Of a DNA stretch of 64,000 nucleotides, positions 1-8,138 are shown one piece after another. The DNA lies in NCBI RefSeq assembly GCF_900107405.1, contig NZ_FNPV01000002.1, forward strand, positions 1 to 64,000, in the 5' to 3' direction. Numbering within the stretch: position 1 is the first letter of the stretch; each line of letters begins with the position of its first letter. This DNA is from Tindallia californiensis. Its GTDB lineage: Bacteria; Bacillota; Clostridia; Peptostreptococcales; Tindalliaceae. The notes under the pieces are model-generated. The model did not search any database and was not told the DNA's origin. It was given only the letters and a program-made list of their open reading frames with translations. The position numbers and the translations under genes are program-made.

Positions 1-50
<50 letters not shown>

Positions 51-178
51 TTCTTCCTGTACCCAAGCTTTTGCTTGCGTTTTCCATCACGTTTTAACGT
101 GTGGTTTCGTTCTCTCTGCTGTTCAGTTTTCAAAGAACTCTCTTTGCTTATTTCTTGCCGCTCTTAAGCGACTTGATT
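51..178 (-). other. rRNA operon leader with boxA-like antitermination element
   Basis: Transcribed leader between the last rRNA promoter and the 16S gene. On the minus strand, 141-121 reads TTCTTTGAAAACTGAACAG-like sequence, which matches the boxA/antitermination block commonly seen in Firmicutes rRNA leaders. Nearer the 16S gene are two small inverted repeats, CACGTT/AACGTG (about 88-101) and CAAGC/GCTTG (about 65-76), which could form leader helices for processing. No protein-coding gene is visible in 51-426. Confidence 0.7.
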
Positions 179-207
179 ATCTTACCATGCTCTGCTTTCG
201 ATGTCAA
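179..207 (-). promoter_or_regulatory. rRNA promoter, proximal (TTGACA-17-TAAGAT)
   Basis: Minus strand: -35 TTGACA at 207-202, 17-base spacer, -10 TAAGAT at 184-179. It lies about 130 bases upstream of the 16S gene. Its surroundings resemble the next promoter upstream (273-301), as if the unit had been duplicated. Confidence 0.8.
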
Positions 208-272
208 TACCTTTTTTTATCTTGTTTTTCGCTTCGCATTCGTTGCCGTCGCTGTGTTTTAGCGACTTTATT

Positions 273-301
273 ACTTTACCATCTTTATCGCTTCATGTCA
301 A
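273..301 (-). promoter_or_regulatory. rRNA promoter, middle (TTGACA-17-TAAAGT)
   Basis: Minus strand: -35 TTGACA at 301-296, 17-base spacer, -10 TAAAGT at 278-273. The spacer end (GATGG) and flanks are similar to the proximal promoter at 179-207, so the two look like a tandem duplication. Confidence 0.78.
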
Positions 302-349
302 TGGTTTATTTTTCTTTTTTTCTGGTGCCCACTTCAAGGGGCAAGAATG

Positions 350-378
350 AATATAGCATATAGTTTGGAACTTGTCAA
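350..378 (-). promoter_or_regulatory. rRNA promoter, distal (TTGACA-17-TATATT)
   Basis: Minus strand: -35 TTGACA at 378-373, 17-base spacer, -10 TATATT at 355-350. It is the third tandem consensus-like promoter before the 16S gene and the first after the stop of the butyryltransferase gene. Confidence 0.75.
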
Positions 379-426
379 GAATTTCCAACAGTGAGCACCA
401 CAGGCTTCTATTTTTATGAACTCTCA

Positions 427-1341
427 TTAAGCGTTACTGTTTCTAGCTATCATGCTTCCCAAAGCTATCGAATAAAGTTTTGATTTAAATTCATCGGCTC
501 GGGATACTAATACAATGGGAATTTTAGCTCCCATGATAATTCCTGCTGATTCTGCCTGAGCCATATATGTCAAGGTTTTCCCTATACCATTGCCCATTTC
601 GATATTAGGAACCATCAGTATATCTGTATCTCCAGCTATCTGACTCTCATATCGCTTAATCCTACTTGCTTCTTTCGAAACGGCAAGGTCTAATGCCATC
701 GGACCACCAACGATCGAATCATTACCAAAGATTCCTTCTTTTCCACGTTTTACCAAGTTGGCTGCATCTATAGTTGCTTCCATCTTATCATCAACTTTTT
801 CTTTGGCTGCTAAACAAGCAATTTTCACAGGACTAACACCTAAAGCTCTTGCTACTTCAATTGCATTCATAATAATTTGTTCTTTCTCCTTAAGGTTTGG
901 AGAAATATTCATTCCACCATCTGTTAAAAACAATAGTTTATGATATGTTTTTGGAGAATAAACCATTACATGACTCAACAATCTATCAGTCCTTAATCCC
1001 CTTTCTTTTTTTAATACCGCTTTTAATAAAATAGATGTATCTACAAGACCTTTCATTAAGAACTGAGCATTTCCTATTGATACAGACCCCACTGCCTTTT
1101 CAGCTGATTCTATTAAATCAGCACAATCGCATACTTCGATATTTTCTAGTCCCATCCCAATCTGTATCGCTATTTCTTCTATTTTAGATTTATTCCCAAA
1201 CAATATCGGTTCGATTATGTCTAGTTTCTTAGCTTCATTTACCGCTTTCATTACATCAGAATCTTCAGCCGCCGCTACTGCCAATCTCATTTTTATATTT
1301 GGATTTGGTATATTCAACAAATCTTCTAAACAACGCACCAT
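427..1341 (-). CDS. ptb: phosphate butyryltransferase / phosphate acyltransferase
   Basis: Phosphate acetyl/butyryltransferase family enzyme, transferring an acyl group between CoA and phosphate as a step towards acyl-phosphate and ATP. About 304 residues, the usual length for Ptb. The family hallmarks are the SxxxMKGLVDTSILLKAVL-like segment near residue 100 and the C-terminal MGNGIGKTLTYMAQAESAGI region that shapes the CoA site. The frame opens with GTG at 1350, but that codon lies inside the Shine-Dalgarno GAGGTG; ATG at 1341 sits 6 bases after it and is the better start. No butyrate kinase (buk) gene is adjacent, which is unusual, since ptb and buk are often paired. Acetyl, butyryl or branched-chain substrate cannot be decided from sequence. 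Confidence 0.88.
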   Translation of the reverse strand: MVRCLEDLLNIPNPNIKMRLAVAAAEDSDVMKAVNEAKKLDIIEPILFGNKSKIEEIAIQIGMGLENIEVCDCADLIESAEKAVGSVSIGNAQFLMKGLVDTSILLKAVLKKERGLRTDRLLSHVMVYSPKTYHKLLFLTDGGMNISPNLKEKEQIIMNAIEVARALGVSPVKIACLAAKEKVDDKMEATIDAANLVKRGKEGIFGNDSIVGGPMALDLAVSKEASRIKRYESQIAGDTDILMVPNIEMGNGIGKTLTYMAQAESAGIIMGAKIPIVLVSRADEFKSKLYSIALGSMIARNSNA

Positions 1342-1408
1342 TGTTTTCACCTCACATAATATTTTTTAAGGCTTGCTATTTTTTTGTATATTTATTATAG
1401 CACTCTTG

Positions 1409-2545
1409 CTATGATTTAGAAAGTGTCTGAATTTGTTGCTTTACTATTTTCAACATATGGAAATTCGGATCTAATTTTTCTACTTCCTCAACCAGAGATT
1501 TTGATCGCTGATATTGGGATGCTACGCAAGCTATCAGAGCAGCTTTGCATTTCATTTCTAAACTGTTTTTATTCCTCCTCAGAAGCTCTTCCATCATAGA
1601 CAATGCCTTTTGAGGTTCTTCTATTATCAGATAAATATTTATTAATTGAAGATATGTCTCTTCATGATATCCTTTAATCTCTATCACTTTATCGTAATAC
1701 TTGATCGCTTCCATCAAACTACCCGTTTGTTCATAGGCTAATCCTACAAAAAAATGTAGATTCCACCAGGACTGGTGTCTCTCAACCAATGGTAATAACC
1801 ACTCTAAAGCTTCTGCACCTTTGTTTTGCAAAGCTGCCTGGTAGCCATTTTCATAAATGGCTAGATCACCCACTACTTCTATCTGTTTCACCAGTAATGC
1901 TTTTTCCTCTTCACTCATTTCCATACTTTCGGCTTCCTTCCAAACTTCCATTGCTTTATTGTAAGTTTTACTTTCGCGATATAGCAATCCCAGATAATAG
2001 TTGCATAGTGGATTCTTTATACCCTTTTCATATAATAACTCTAAATACAATAAGGATTCGGATATAAGATTTTTCCTATGGATATTTTCTGATTCTAACC
2101 TCGAGGCTACCTGATAAGATGAGACACCTGTCAATAACAGCGCCTCCTCCGTTTCAGGCTCAAATAACGATACAGCCCGCGCAAAAATAAGAGCTTCTTC
2201 AAACTGTTCTTCTTTTTGACAATCGATGGCTTCCTTTAACCATATTTGAGAAGCTGACAATCCACTAGCTGCAATCAATTTTTCATACTCCATTCTTTTA
2301 GAGAAGGAGGTGTCGATCCCCAGTAAATAACCGATTCCTTTTATGATCATTGAGCTATTGATCACTTTATCTTCCTGATGCCTTTTAATGTTTTCAGCTA
2401 AAGACAGTGTAATAAGAGGAACATCAAGGCCATCAGCTGGCACTTGATAATTCTCTAACCCTAGCGTTGTTCCTGGTTTTAATGTTATGAACGTTAAATT
2501 CTCAGTGAATGGCTTTAAAAAGCAAAATAATTTGTCTGAGCTCAT
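1409..2545 (-). CDS. TPR-repeat protein
   Basis: 378-residue soluble protein without a signal peptide or membrane segment. From about residue 100 to the end it is built of helix-turn-helix pairs with TPR spacing, for example the EEALIFARAVSLFEPET and MEAIKYYDKVIEIKG units, suggesting a protein-protein scaffold. The first 80 residues do not look like TPR and I do not recognise them. A strong Shine-Dalgarno (GGGGGAG) precedes the ATG. It lies 39 bases after the B12/radical-SAM gene and 67 bases before ptb on the same strand, so the three may be co-transcribed. Partner and process unknown. Confidence 0.75.
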   Translation of the reverse strand: MSSDKLFCFLKPFTENLTFITLKPGTTLGLENYQVPADGLDVPLITLSLAENIKRHQEDKVINSSMIIKGIGYLLGIDTSFSKRMEYEKLIAASGLSASQIWLKEAIDCQKEEQFEEALIFARAVSLFEPETEEALLLTGVSSYQVASRLESENIHRKNLISESLLYLELLYEKGIKNPLCNYYLGLLYRESKTYNKAMEVWKEAESMEMSEEEKALLVKQIEVVGDLAIYENGYQAALQNKGAEALEWLLPLVERHQSWWNLHFFVGLAYEQTGSLMEAIKYYDKVIEIKGYHEETYLQLINIYLIIEEPQKALSMMEELLRRNKNSLEMKCKAALIACVASQYQRSKSLVEEVEKLDPNFHMLKIVKQQIQTLSKS

Positions 2546-2584
2546 CAGTTCTCCCCCATTATCGATTCATTTATAATTCTAAGC

Positions 2585-4414
2585 CTACTGTTTTTTTCTA
2601 ATCATTTTTATACCGTATTCTGATAATCTCTTAAATTGATTTTTTTCATATTGAAAAAGTAATAGTGAATGGTTTTCTAATAGTTCATTTAGTTGATAAT
2701 AGTCTGAGTTGTTCTTATTAACCTCCCAACAACCAATGTTCTTTATAAAAGGTATCATTACAGATTCTAAATCAGAAGGTACTAACATTATTTGCACTTT
2801 AGAAATGAATTTTTTAACTGGTTCTTTGAAAAATTGAGGTAAATAGTTTCTAACAAATGCTTCATCATGAAGTATTAAATGTGTGTCTTCCTTAGAAAGC
2901 ATTACCGGGTATTTTTCTTCGTTCTGTCCATACCAAGCTTTGTGTCGTTTGCTTTTTTTGTAATAATCCAAATGCATCAAATAGTATATCTCTTTATGGA
3001 TTTCCGCAAAACGGCTCATTAGAAAAGATTCTAGAAACTCTATTGTTTCATCATACTTATAGTTACTCATTATATCTTTATTCTGATGCCAATCACGGCT
3101 CATGTCATCAAAAATACGAAACATACTAACCGTTGGTTGCAAACTAATAAATTCTAGCGTATACCTCATACTTCCTGAGTTCCAAAATAGATTGAGCATT
3201 TTTTCAATATTCTTTAGACGTATTATTTCCGAATAGGAAATCCAATCATTAGAAAGCACTTCATATGGAGGATGTTCCATAAAAATATATCCATATTCTT
3301 GTCGGCGTTGCTTAATCTCCGATCCTTTTATTAGTTTCAAAAACCCAAGCTGTATCATGTCTGCTTTAAGGTCAAAAATGCTATCGAAAGACTCTCTAAA
3401 TTGAAAATAGCTTTCATACGGAAGGCCCGCAATTAAGTCAACGTGAATATGTATTGTTTTTAGTTCTATAAGCTTTTGAATGTTATTCATCAATTTTTGT
3501 TGCCGAGGATTTCGATTGATTTCCTGCAATGTCTCTTCATTGGTGGATTGTATTCCTATCTCAAACTGAAAAAGCCCTGGTGAAGCTAGCTCAAGTACAC
3601 TCATTAGTTCATTGTTTATTAGTTCTCCACCAATTTCAAAATGAAAATTAGTGTATCCATTATCATTACGAATTAAAAAATCAAATATTTCATAGGCTCT
3701 TCCACCATCGCTATTAAAAGTTCTGTCTACGAGCTTCACTTGTTTTACTTTTTTTGAAATCAATTGTAATAACACCTTTTTTAATTGATGCATCGGCAAA
3801 TAGGAAAGCTTGTTTTGTGATCCAGACAAACAAAAACTACATTGATATGGACATCCTCGCGATGTTTCGTAGTAATATATTTTCTCTGGATGAAATTCAT
3901 CCTCCATTGTATAAGGATCCGGTAGCTGTAATAATTTATTATCTTTGTTTTCATAAGGTATTTCATTAACAAAGATATCACCTTTTGCTCTAAAAACAAG
4001 GCCTGGAAGTTCAGAATAATCATCGTAGTTGCTGATAGCATGAATTAATTTCGGAAGTCTTTCTTCCCCATCCCCCATTAAAATCAAATCTACCCCCTCA
4101 TTCTCCACCATGAATTGATAAGGTTCGCAGGATACTTCCGGTCCTCCCAGAAGAATCATTAGGTCAGGCTTTAATTTTTTCAAGCTGGATACTATTTTTT
4201 TGATTAGTTCAATGTTCCAGATATAACAGGAAAAACCAACAATATCACAGTTTTTCAAATAGATTTCTTGCAAAATATCTTCCATATGCTGATTTATTGT
4301 ATACTCTACAAGTTCATTTTCGATGCTTTCTTGTGATAAACCCTTTGCTAAATATCGAATCGCCAGGTTTGTATGGATAAACTTAGCATTAATTCCAATT
4401 AGTAATATTTTCAC
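2585..4414 (-). CDS. B12-binding domain radical-SAM protein (DUF4080 type)
   Basis: About 609 residues. N-terminal cobalamin-binding-like Rossmann domain (residues 1-135, starting KILLIGINAKF and including the LLGGPEVS strand-turn), followed by a radical-SAM barrel whose [4Fe-4S] motif is SRGCPYQCSFC at roughly residues 184-194. The C-terminal third matches the DUF4080-type extension as I remember it. Proteins of this architecture are widespread in Clostridia and mostly lack an assigned substrate; methyl transfer or rearrangement chemistry is possible. The frame opens at GTG 4423 inside the Shine-Dalgarno GAGGTG; the GTG at 4414, six bases downstream of it, gives the expected N-terminus. Its promoter region is shared with the divergent phospholipase-like gene. 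Confidence 0.82.
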   Translation of the reverse strand: MKILLIGINAKFIHTNLAIRYLAKGLSQESIENELVEYTINQHMEDILQEIYLKNCDIVGFSCYIWNIELIKKIVSSLKKLKPDLMILLGGPEVSCEPYQFMVENEGVDLILMGDGEERLPKLIHAISNYDDYSELPGLVFRAKGDIFVNEIPYENKDNKLLQLPDPYTMEDEFHPEKIYYYETSRGCPYQCSFCLSGSQNKLSYLPMHQLKKVLLQLISKKVKQVKLVDRTFNSDGGRAYEIFDFLIRNDNGYTNFHFEIGGELINNELMSVLELASPGLFQFEIGIQSTNEETLQEINRNPRQQKLMNNIQKLIELKTIHIHVDLIAGLPYESYFQFRESFDSIFDLKADMIQLGFLKLIKGSEIKQRRQEYGYIFMEHPPYEVLSNDWISYSEIIRLKNIEKMLNLFWNSGSMRYTLEFISLQPTVSMFRIFDDMSRDWHQNKDIMSNYKYDETIEFLESFLMSRFAEIHKEIYYLMHLDYYKKSKRHKAWYGQNEEKYPVMLSKEDTHLILHDEAFVRNYLPQFFKEPVKKFISKVQIMLVPSDLESVMIPFIKNIGCWEVNKNNSDYYQLNELLENHSLLLFQYEKNQFKRLSEYGIKMIRKKQ

Positions 4415-4448
4415 TCTAATCACCTCAAATCAATTTTATGTAAACCTA

Positions 4449-4477
4449 TTGCATGTAAATAAAATTTTGGATATAAT
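4449..4477 (+). promoter_or_regulatory. promoter (TTGCAT-17-TATAAT)
   Basis: -35 TTGCAT at 4449-4454, 17-base spacer, -10 TATAAT at 4472-4477, 40 bases before the start of the phospholipase C-like gene. TTGCAT recurs as a -35 element at three other places in this window. Confidence 0.65.
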
Positions 4478-4516
4478 GTACCACAGTTAATCTTAATTGA
4501 AAGGTGGATATTTTAT

Positions 4517-5113
4517 TTGATACCGCAAACGCACGTTATTATTGCCAATGAGATATATCATGAAGTTAACCGTACCCTGAACCTTACTCTTGATAAAACT
4601 CAACTCGTTTATGGAAGTATAAAGCCTGATATCTTCTCTGGAATTCCTAAACTCAAACATTTTAAACCACAATCCTTTGATGTTATTTGTGATGAAATTC
4701 AAACCATATCTAATAGCACATTAACGAATAACCAGCCGTATATATCCTACTTATCACAAAAAATCGGAGTTATTACGCATTATATTGCTGACTATTTCTG
4801 CATCCCTCATAATGATCGGGCTACCTATCAGAATCATTTTTGGGAGCATCTAAAATATGAAGGATCATTACACAAAAGCTTCAAAGAAAAAGAACCTTTT
4901 CAGACTCATGCTTTTGAACTCAACCAAAATATCAACTTCACAGATCTAAGCCAGATTAAAAGGTATTTAGATCATTTGCATGCACGCTATGAAGCTAATG
5001 AAGAGAGTATGGATAATGATGTCAACAGTTCTCTCTTTGCTGTTAAATCCATTTCTTTACTAATGCTTCAACATGCTTTAAGTTATAAAGAGATCTATAA
5101 AGTTGCTGCATAA
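4517..5113 (+). CDS. zinc-dependent phospholipase C-like protein
   Basis: 198 residues, with the pattern of the zinc-dependent phospholipase C / HD-like hydrolase family: an N-terminal THVIIANEI His, the GSIKPDI Asp, and the central GVITHYIADYFCIPHN cluster that supplies two His and an Asp as metal ligands, followed by a WEHLKYE segment. There is no signal peptide, unlike secreted phospholipases C, so the real substrate may be intracellular. The start is TTG at 4517, nine bases after the Shine-Dalgarno AAGGTGG; no in-frame ATG lies nearby. Related proteins are commonly annotated as Zn-dependent PLC but are rarely characterised. Confidence 0.75.
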   Translation: MIPQTHVIIANEIYHEVNRTLNLTLDKTQLVYGSIKPDIFSGIPKLKHFKPQSFDVICDEIQTISNSTLTNNQPYISYLSQKIGVITHYIADYFCIPHNDRATYQNHFWEHLKYEGSLHKSFKEKEPFQTHAFELNQNINFTDLSQIKRYLDHLHARYEANEESMDNDVNSSLFAVKSISLLMLQHALSYKEIYKVAA

Positions 5114-5118
5114 TAACC

Positions 5119-5147
5119 TTGCATCCCGCCTATCATTTAGATACAAT
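5119..5147 (+). promoter_or_regulatory. promoter (TTGCAT-17-TACAAT)
   Basis: -35 TTGCAT at 5119-5124, 17-base spacer, -10 TACAAT at 5142-5147, directly after the phospholipase-like gene. It would drive the 65-residue gene at 5200 independently. Confidence 0.65.
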
Positions 5148-5199
5148 ACTTATGACATTACTATTTAATACCAAATTTAGGTAAGAAAGCGAGGGAGTT

Positions 5200-5397
5200 A
5201 TGGAAAATTTTGATTATATTTCTATTGAAAACATTTCCAAAAAAGATTTCTTAATGATATTACAGGCACTGGAGTACACTGGCGAGCATACTAATATCCA
5301 GGAATTTGTTCTCTTAAAGGATGATTTGATTCAACAGTTAACAGATCTATCTGAAATAAGTGTCGAAGAACTATTTTCCAGTATGCAAGATTCTTAA
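5200..5397 (+). CDS. small acidic protein of unknown function
   Basis: 65 residues, acidic, predicted mostly helical, without signal peptide, membrane segment or cysteines. I do not recognise a family. It looks real because it has its own promoter (5119-5147), a good Shine-Dalgarno (GAGGGAG) before the ATG, and a strong terminator right after it (5426-5452). The sequence ends EISVEELFSSMQDS. Confidence 0.6.
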   Translation: MENFDYISIENISKKDFLMILQALEYTGEHTNIQEFVLLKDDLIQQLTDLSEISVEELFSSMQDS

Positions 5398-5419
5398 AAA
5401 AACACAGTAGAGATGCTTG

Positions 5420-5458
5420 AAAAAAACTCTTGTTGGCAACCCCAACAAGAGTTTTTTT
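5420..5458. terminator. bidirectional intrinsic terminator
   Basis: Perfect 11-bp stem ACTCTTGTTGG (5426-5436) / CCAACAAGAGT (5442-5452), 5-base loop, with an A-run on the left and a T-run on the right. It can stop both the small plus-strand gene and the converging argS operon; the T-run touches the argS stop codon. Confidence 0.92.
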
Positions 5459-7167
5459 TACATACGATCCGGCGCTTTAATTCCTAATAAACTCAATCCC
5501 AGGTGAAGAACTTCTTTAACAGAAACAACCAGTGCTAACCGAGTCTCTTTTACCTTGGCATCATCTACTAGAATGGGATGGTCATGATAAAATCGATTAA
5601 AACTCTGAGCTAAATCCACAACATGTCGTGTTAAGATTGAAGGTTCATTTTTGTTCATGGCATCCCTAATAGCGTCTTCAAAGGTTTCCAGTTGTCTTAT
5701 TACCTGATTAGAAACTTCATCTTCCAAATAAGAGCCCTCTATTTGAAATGTTTTTTCTTCCAAATCTATGCCTGCTTTTCTTAATACGCTTACAGCTCGT
5801 GCATGTGTATACTGAACATAAGGACCTGTCTCTCCATCAAAACTAAAAGCTGTATCCCATGAAAAAGAAATATCTTTAATTCGATTATGACTCAAATCAT
5901 TAAAGATAACTGCCCCAACTCCTACATCAACCGCCACTTCTTTTTTATTAGGCAATTCCGGGTTCTTTTCCTCAATAATATTAAAAACTCTCTCTATCGC
6001 ACCCTCTATAACTTCTTCCAGTAATACCACTGTACCTTTTCTACTTTGAATTCTTTTTCCTTCATGAGTTACTCTCCCAAACGGAACATGTTCTAAATCA
6101 GCCGCCCACTCATAACCCATTAATTCTATTACCTTAAACCATTGTGCAAAATGAAGATTTTGAGAGTAATCCGTTAGATACAAGCATTTTGTAAAATCAA
6201 AGGTGTTTTTCCGGTAAATTGCTGCTGTTATATCACGAGTTGCATAAAGGGTGCTACCATCTTTCTTTTGCACTAAGCAAGGAGGCATATTGTAAGATTC
6301 CAGGTTTACTAAAACAGCACCTTGACTGTCTTCTAAGAGATTTTTTTGATGAAGTTCATCCAAAATAGGTTTCATTTTGTCGTTATAGAAACTTTCACCA
6401 GTATAATGATCAAAACGAACGCCCAGTAAACTGTATATTTTTTTCAACTCTTTAATCGTTTCTTCACTGAACCACTTCCATAAAGACAGTGCTTCCTTAT
6501 CGCCTTTTTCCATTTTCACAAACCATTCTCTCGCCTCATCTTCCAGTTCCGGAGTCTTTTCGGATTCATCATGAAACTTTACATAAAGATCCAGAAGTCC
6601 TTGGATTGGCTCTTTTTCTATTCTTTCCTGATTTCCCCAATTCTTATAAGCCACAATTACTTTTCCAAATTGAGTTCCCCAATCCCCAAGATGGTTGATT
6701 CCAACGCATTCATAACCCATATGGCTATATATTTTATATAAAGAACTTCCAATAACCGTTGACCGCAAATGACCAACATGAAAGGGTTTTGCAATATTTG
6801 GTGCGGAGAAATCGATACAAATCGTTTTACCTGCGCCTTCATTACTGGATGCAAATTTTTCTTTTCGATTTATCACTTCACTCAGCACTTTTTCTGCCAG
6901 TTTTTTTCTATTGAAATAGAAATTCAGGTACCCACCGATGGCTTCTGTTTTTAAAAACACATCATCTTTTTTTATTGCTTCAGATATTTCCAATGCAATA
7001 CTTTGAGGTGCTTTCCTCAATGCTTTAGACAATTTAAAGCAAGGAAACGCATAATCGCCCAAGTCACTGTTCGGTGGTTTTTCTATCCATTGCATAATCT
7101 CTTGAGCAGATTGGTGTTCTAGACTCTCTGCTATGTTTTCAGCAATCATTTGTTTAAAGGGGTTCAT
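5458..7167 (-). CDS. argS: arginyl-tRNA synthetase
   Basis: 569-residue class Ia synthetase that charges tRNA-Arg. N-terminal Add1-type domain (residues 1-90), catalytic domain with the HIGH motif as HVGHLRS at 130-136, a KMSKS-region variant RIQSRKGT in the second half, and a C-terminal DALR anticodon-binding domain ending LGIKAPDRM, the canonical ArgS terminus. Full length for the family. Excellent Shine-Dalgarno (AGGAGG) before ATG at 7167. It lies 41 bases after the GerMN gene on the same strand, so it is probably the last gene of the mutS2 operon. I saw no T-box leader upstream. Confidence 0.97.
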   Translation of the reverse strand: MNPFKQMIAENIAESLEHQSAQEIMQWIEKPPNSDLGDYAFPCFKLSKALRKAPQSIALEISEAIKKDDVFLKTEAIGGYLNFYFNRKKLAEKVLSEVINRKEKFASSNEGAGKTICIDFSAPNIAKPFHVGHLRSTVIGSSLYKIYSHMGYECVGINHLGDWGTQFGKVIVAYKNWGNQERIEKEPIQGLLDLYVKFHDESEKTPELEDEAREWFVKMEKGDKEALSLWKWFSEETIKELKKIYSLLGVRFDHYTGESFYNDKMKPILDELHQKNLLEDSQGAVLVNLESYNMPPCLVQKKDGSTLYATRDITAAIYRKNTFDFTKCLYLTDYSQNLHFAQWFKVIELMGYEWAADLEHVPFGRVTHEGKRIQSRKGTVVLLEEVIEGAIERVFNIIEEKNPELPNKKEVAVDVGVGAVIFNDLSHNRIKDISFSWDTAFSFDGETGPYVQYTHARAVSVLRKAGIDLEEKTFQIEGSYLEDEVSNQVIRQLETFEDAIRDAMNKNEPSILTRHVVDLAQSFNRFYHDHPILVDDAKVKETRLALVVSVKEVLHLGLSLLGIKAPDRM

Positions 7168-7208
7168 TTATTTTCCTCCTATTATTTTCAATATCATTTG
7201 TATACTGC

Positions 7209-7835
7209 TTATTTATCTGGATAATAGCTCGTAATAAACTCATATTCTTCTTGAATTGGCAATCCTTGAATCTGATCAACTTGATTACCGTCAATTAGTA
7301 GTCGGACTCGGTCATTTTCTGGCAATGTTATTAAACTATTAACAATTACAGCGATAGTAGCCTCGATATCTTCATGAGTACCGGATATATTCTGGACAAA
7401 ATCTTCAGATAAATTCACAACAGCCGTTCTACCATCATTTTCCACGGATAAAATTTTTGTTTCTTTAGGAATCGGATTGATAAGTTCTCCGATCCCTTCT
7501 TGGCTTAATAGTTCCTCAAGGACGAACAGAGATAAACTTTTATTTTGAAGTCGTTCGTCGTTAGAAGCTATTTGATGGGAATCTGAAAATACAAAGGGCT
7601 GATCTTGATGTTTTAAGTATAACACATACTGTATTCGATCATTATTCTTACCTTCGTCAGATTCTTCAGATTCTTGTTTCATTTCAGATTCTTGTTCATT
7701 TTGTGCTTCTGATTGAGATGTTTCTTGTTCTGTTTCTTCTGTCTCAGTATCGTTATTTCTACATCCTATAAAGAAAACAACAGAAATTATTATAAGAAAA
7801 CACAGTGCTTTTTGCAATCTGGAATAATTTAACAT
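7209..7835 (-). CDS. GerMN-domain lipoprotein
   Basis: About 208 residues. N-terminal lipoprotein signal with lipobox ending FFIGC (Cys25 with the chosen start), then a Glu/Gln/Ser-rich linker (roughly residues 30-65), then a GerMN domain (KILSVENDGRTAVVNLSEDF and the RVRLLIDG strand). GerMN proteins include the spore germination protein GerM. The open frame begins at 7859, but the Shine-Dalgarno AAGGAG lies inside that extension; ATG at 7835 follows it and starts the signal peptide correctly. One of two GerMN lipoproteins in the window (see 41862-42926). Role in sporulation or the cell envelope is inferred. Confidence 0.82.
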   Translation of the reverse strand: MLNYSRLQKALCFLIIISVVFFIGCRNNDTETEETEQETSQSEAQNEQESEMKQESEESDEGKNNDRIQYVLYLKHQDQPFVFSDSHQIASNDERLQNKSLSLFVLEELLSQEGIGELINPIPKETKILSVENDGRTAVVNLSEDFVQNISGTHEDIEATIAVIVNSLITLPENDRVRLLIDGNQVDQIQGLPIQEEYEFITSYYPDK

Positions 7836-7882
7836 TTTAATTCTCCTTATCATGTCCATATCTTATTATTATCTTGTTTTCT

Positions 7883-8118
7883 CTATTTCGTGCTCGCTAA
7901 TACATTAATCCCATGAGCCGCTAACATAGCACTTGACTGCCAGTGCCATTCATGATTTCTGCCGGCTTTCTGGGCACTGGCAACCCTCCTAACACTTCAG
8001 GACAGATTGAAATTATTTCTTTGTCCTTCAGTTTGCTCATTATTTGAGGATAATGTTTGGCTTTTCCATCGTATCGACAAGGAATACCTAAAAGGCATGC
8101 ACTAACTGCAATCATCAT
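7883..8118 (-). pseudogene. DUF523 family remnant, internally deleted and frameshifted
   Basis: The N-terminal half of a DUF523 protein is intact: MMIAVSACLLGIPCRYDG and the PEVLGGLPVPRKPAEI motif. It reaches only about 65 residues (family about 140-150) before a TAG stop at 7921-7923. Just beyond, in a different frame, the DNA encodes SSAMLAAHGINVLASTK and a stop at 7883-7885, which looks like the normal C-terminus of the same family. The middle, including the SPSCG-type motif, is missing. The likeliest history is an internal deletion plus a one-base change. ATG at 8118 follows the Shine-Dalgarno AAAGGAGTGG. The short N-terminal peptide could still be made. Confidence 0.72.
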
Positions 8119-8138
8119 AAACCACTCCTTTATATAGG

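Noticed and set aside
179-378. Repeated units before the 16S gene as a CRISPR or other repeat array
   Set aside because: The similarity is explained by tandem promoters with conserved -35/-10 elements; there are no regular repeats and spacers. No CRISPR array is seen anywhere in the window.
7168-7208. T-box leader upstream of argS
   Set aside because: The gap to the preceding gene is only 41 bases and contains the ribosome-binding site; there is no T-box sequence or terminator.
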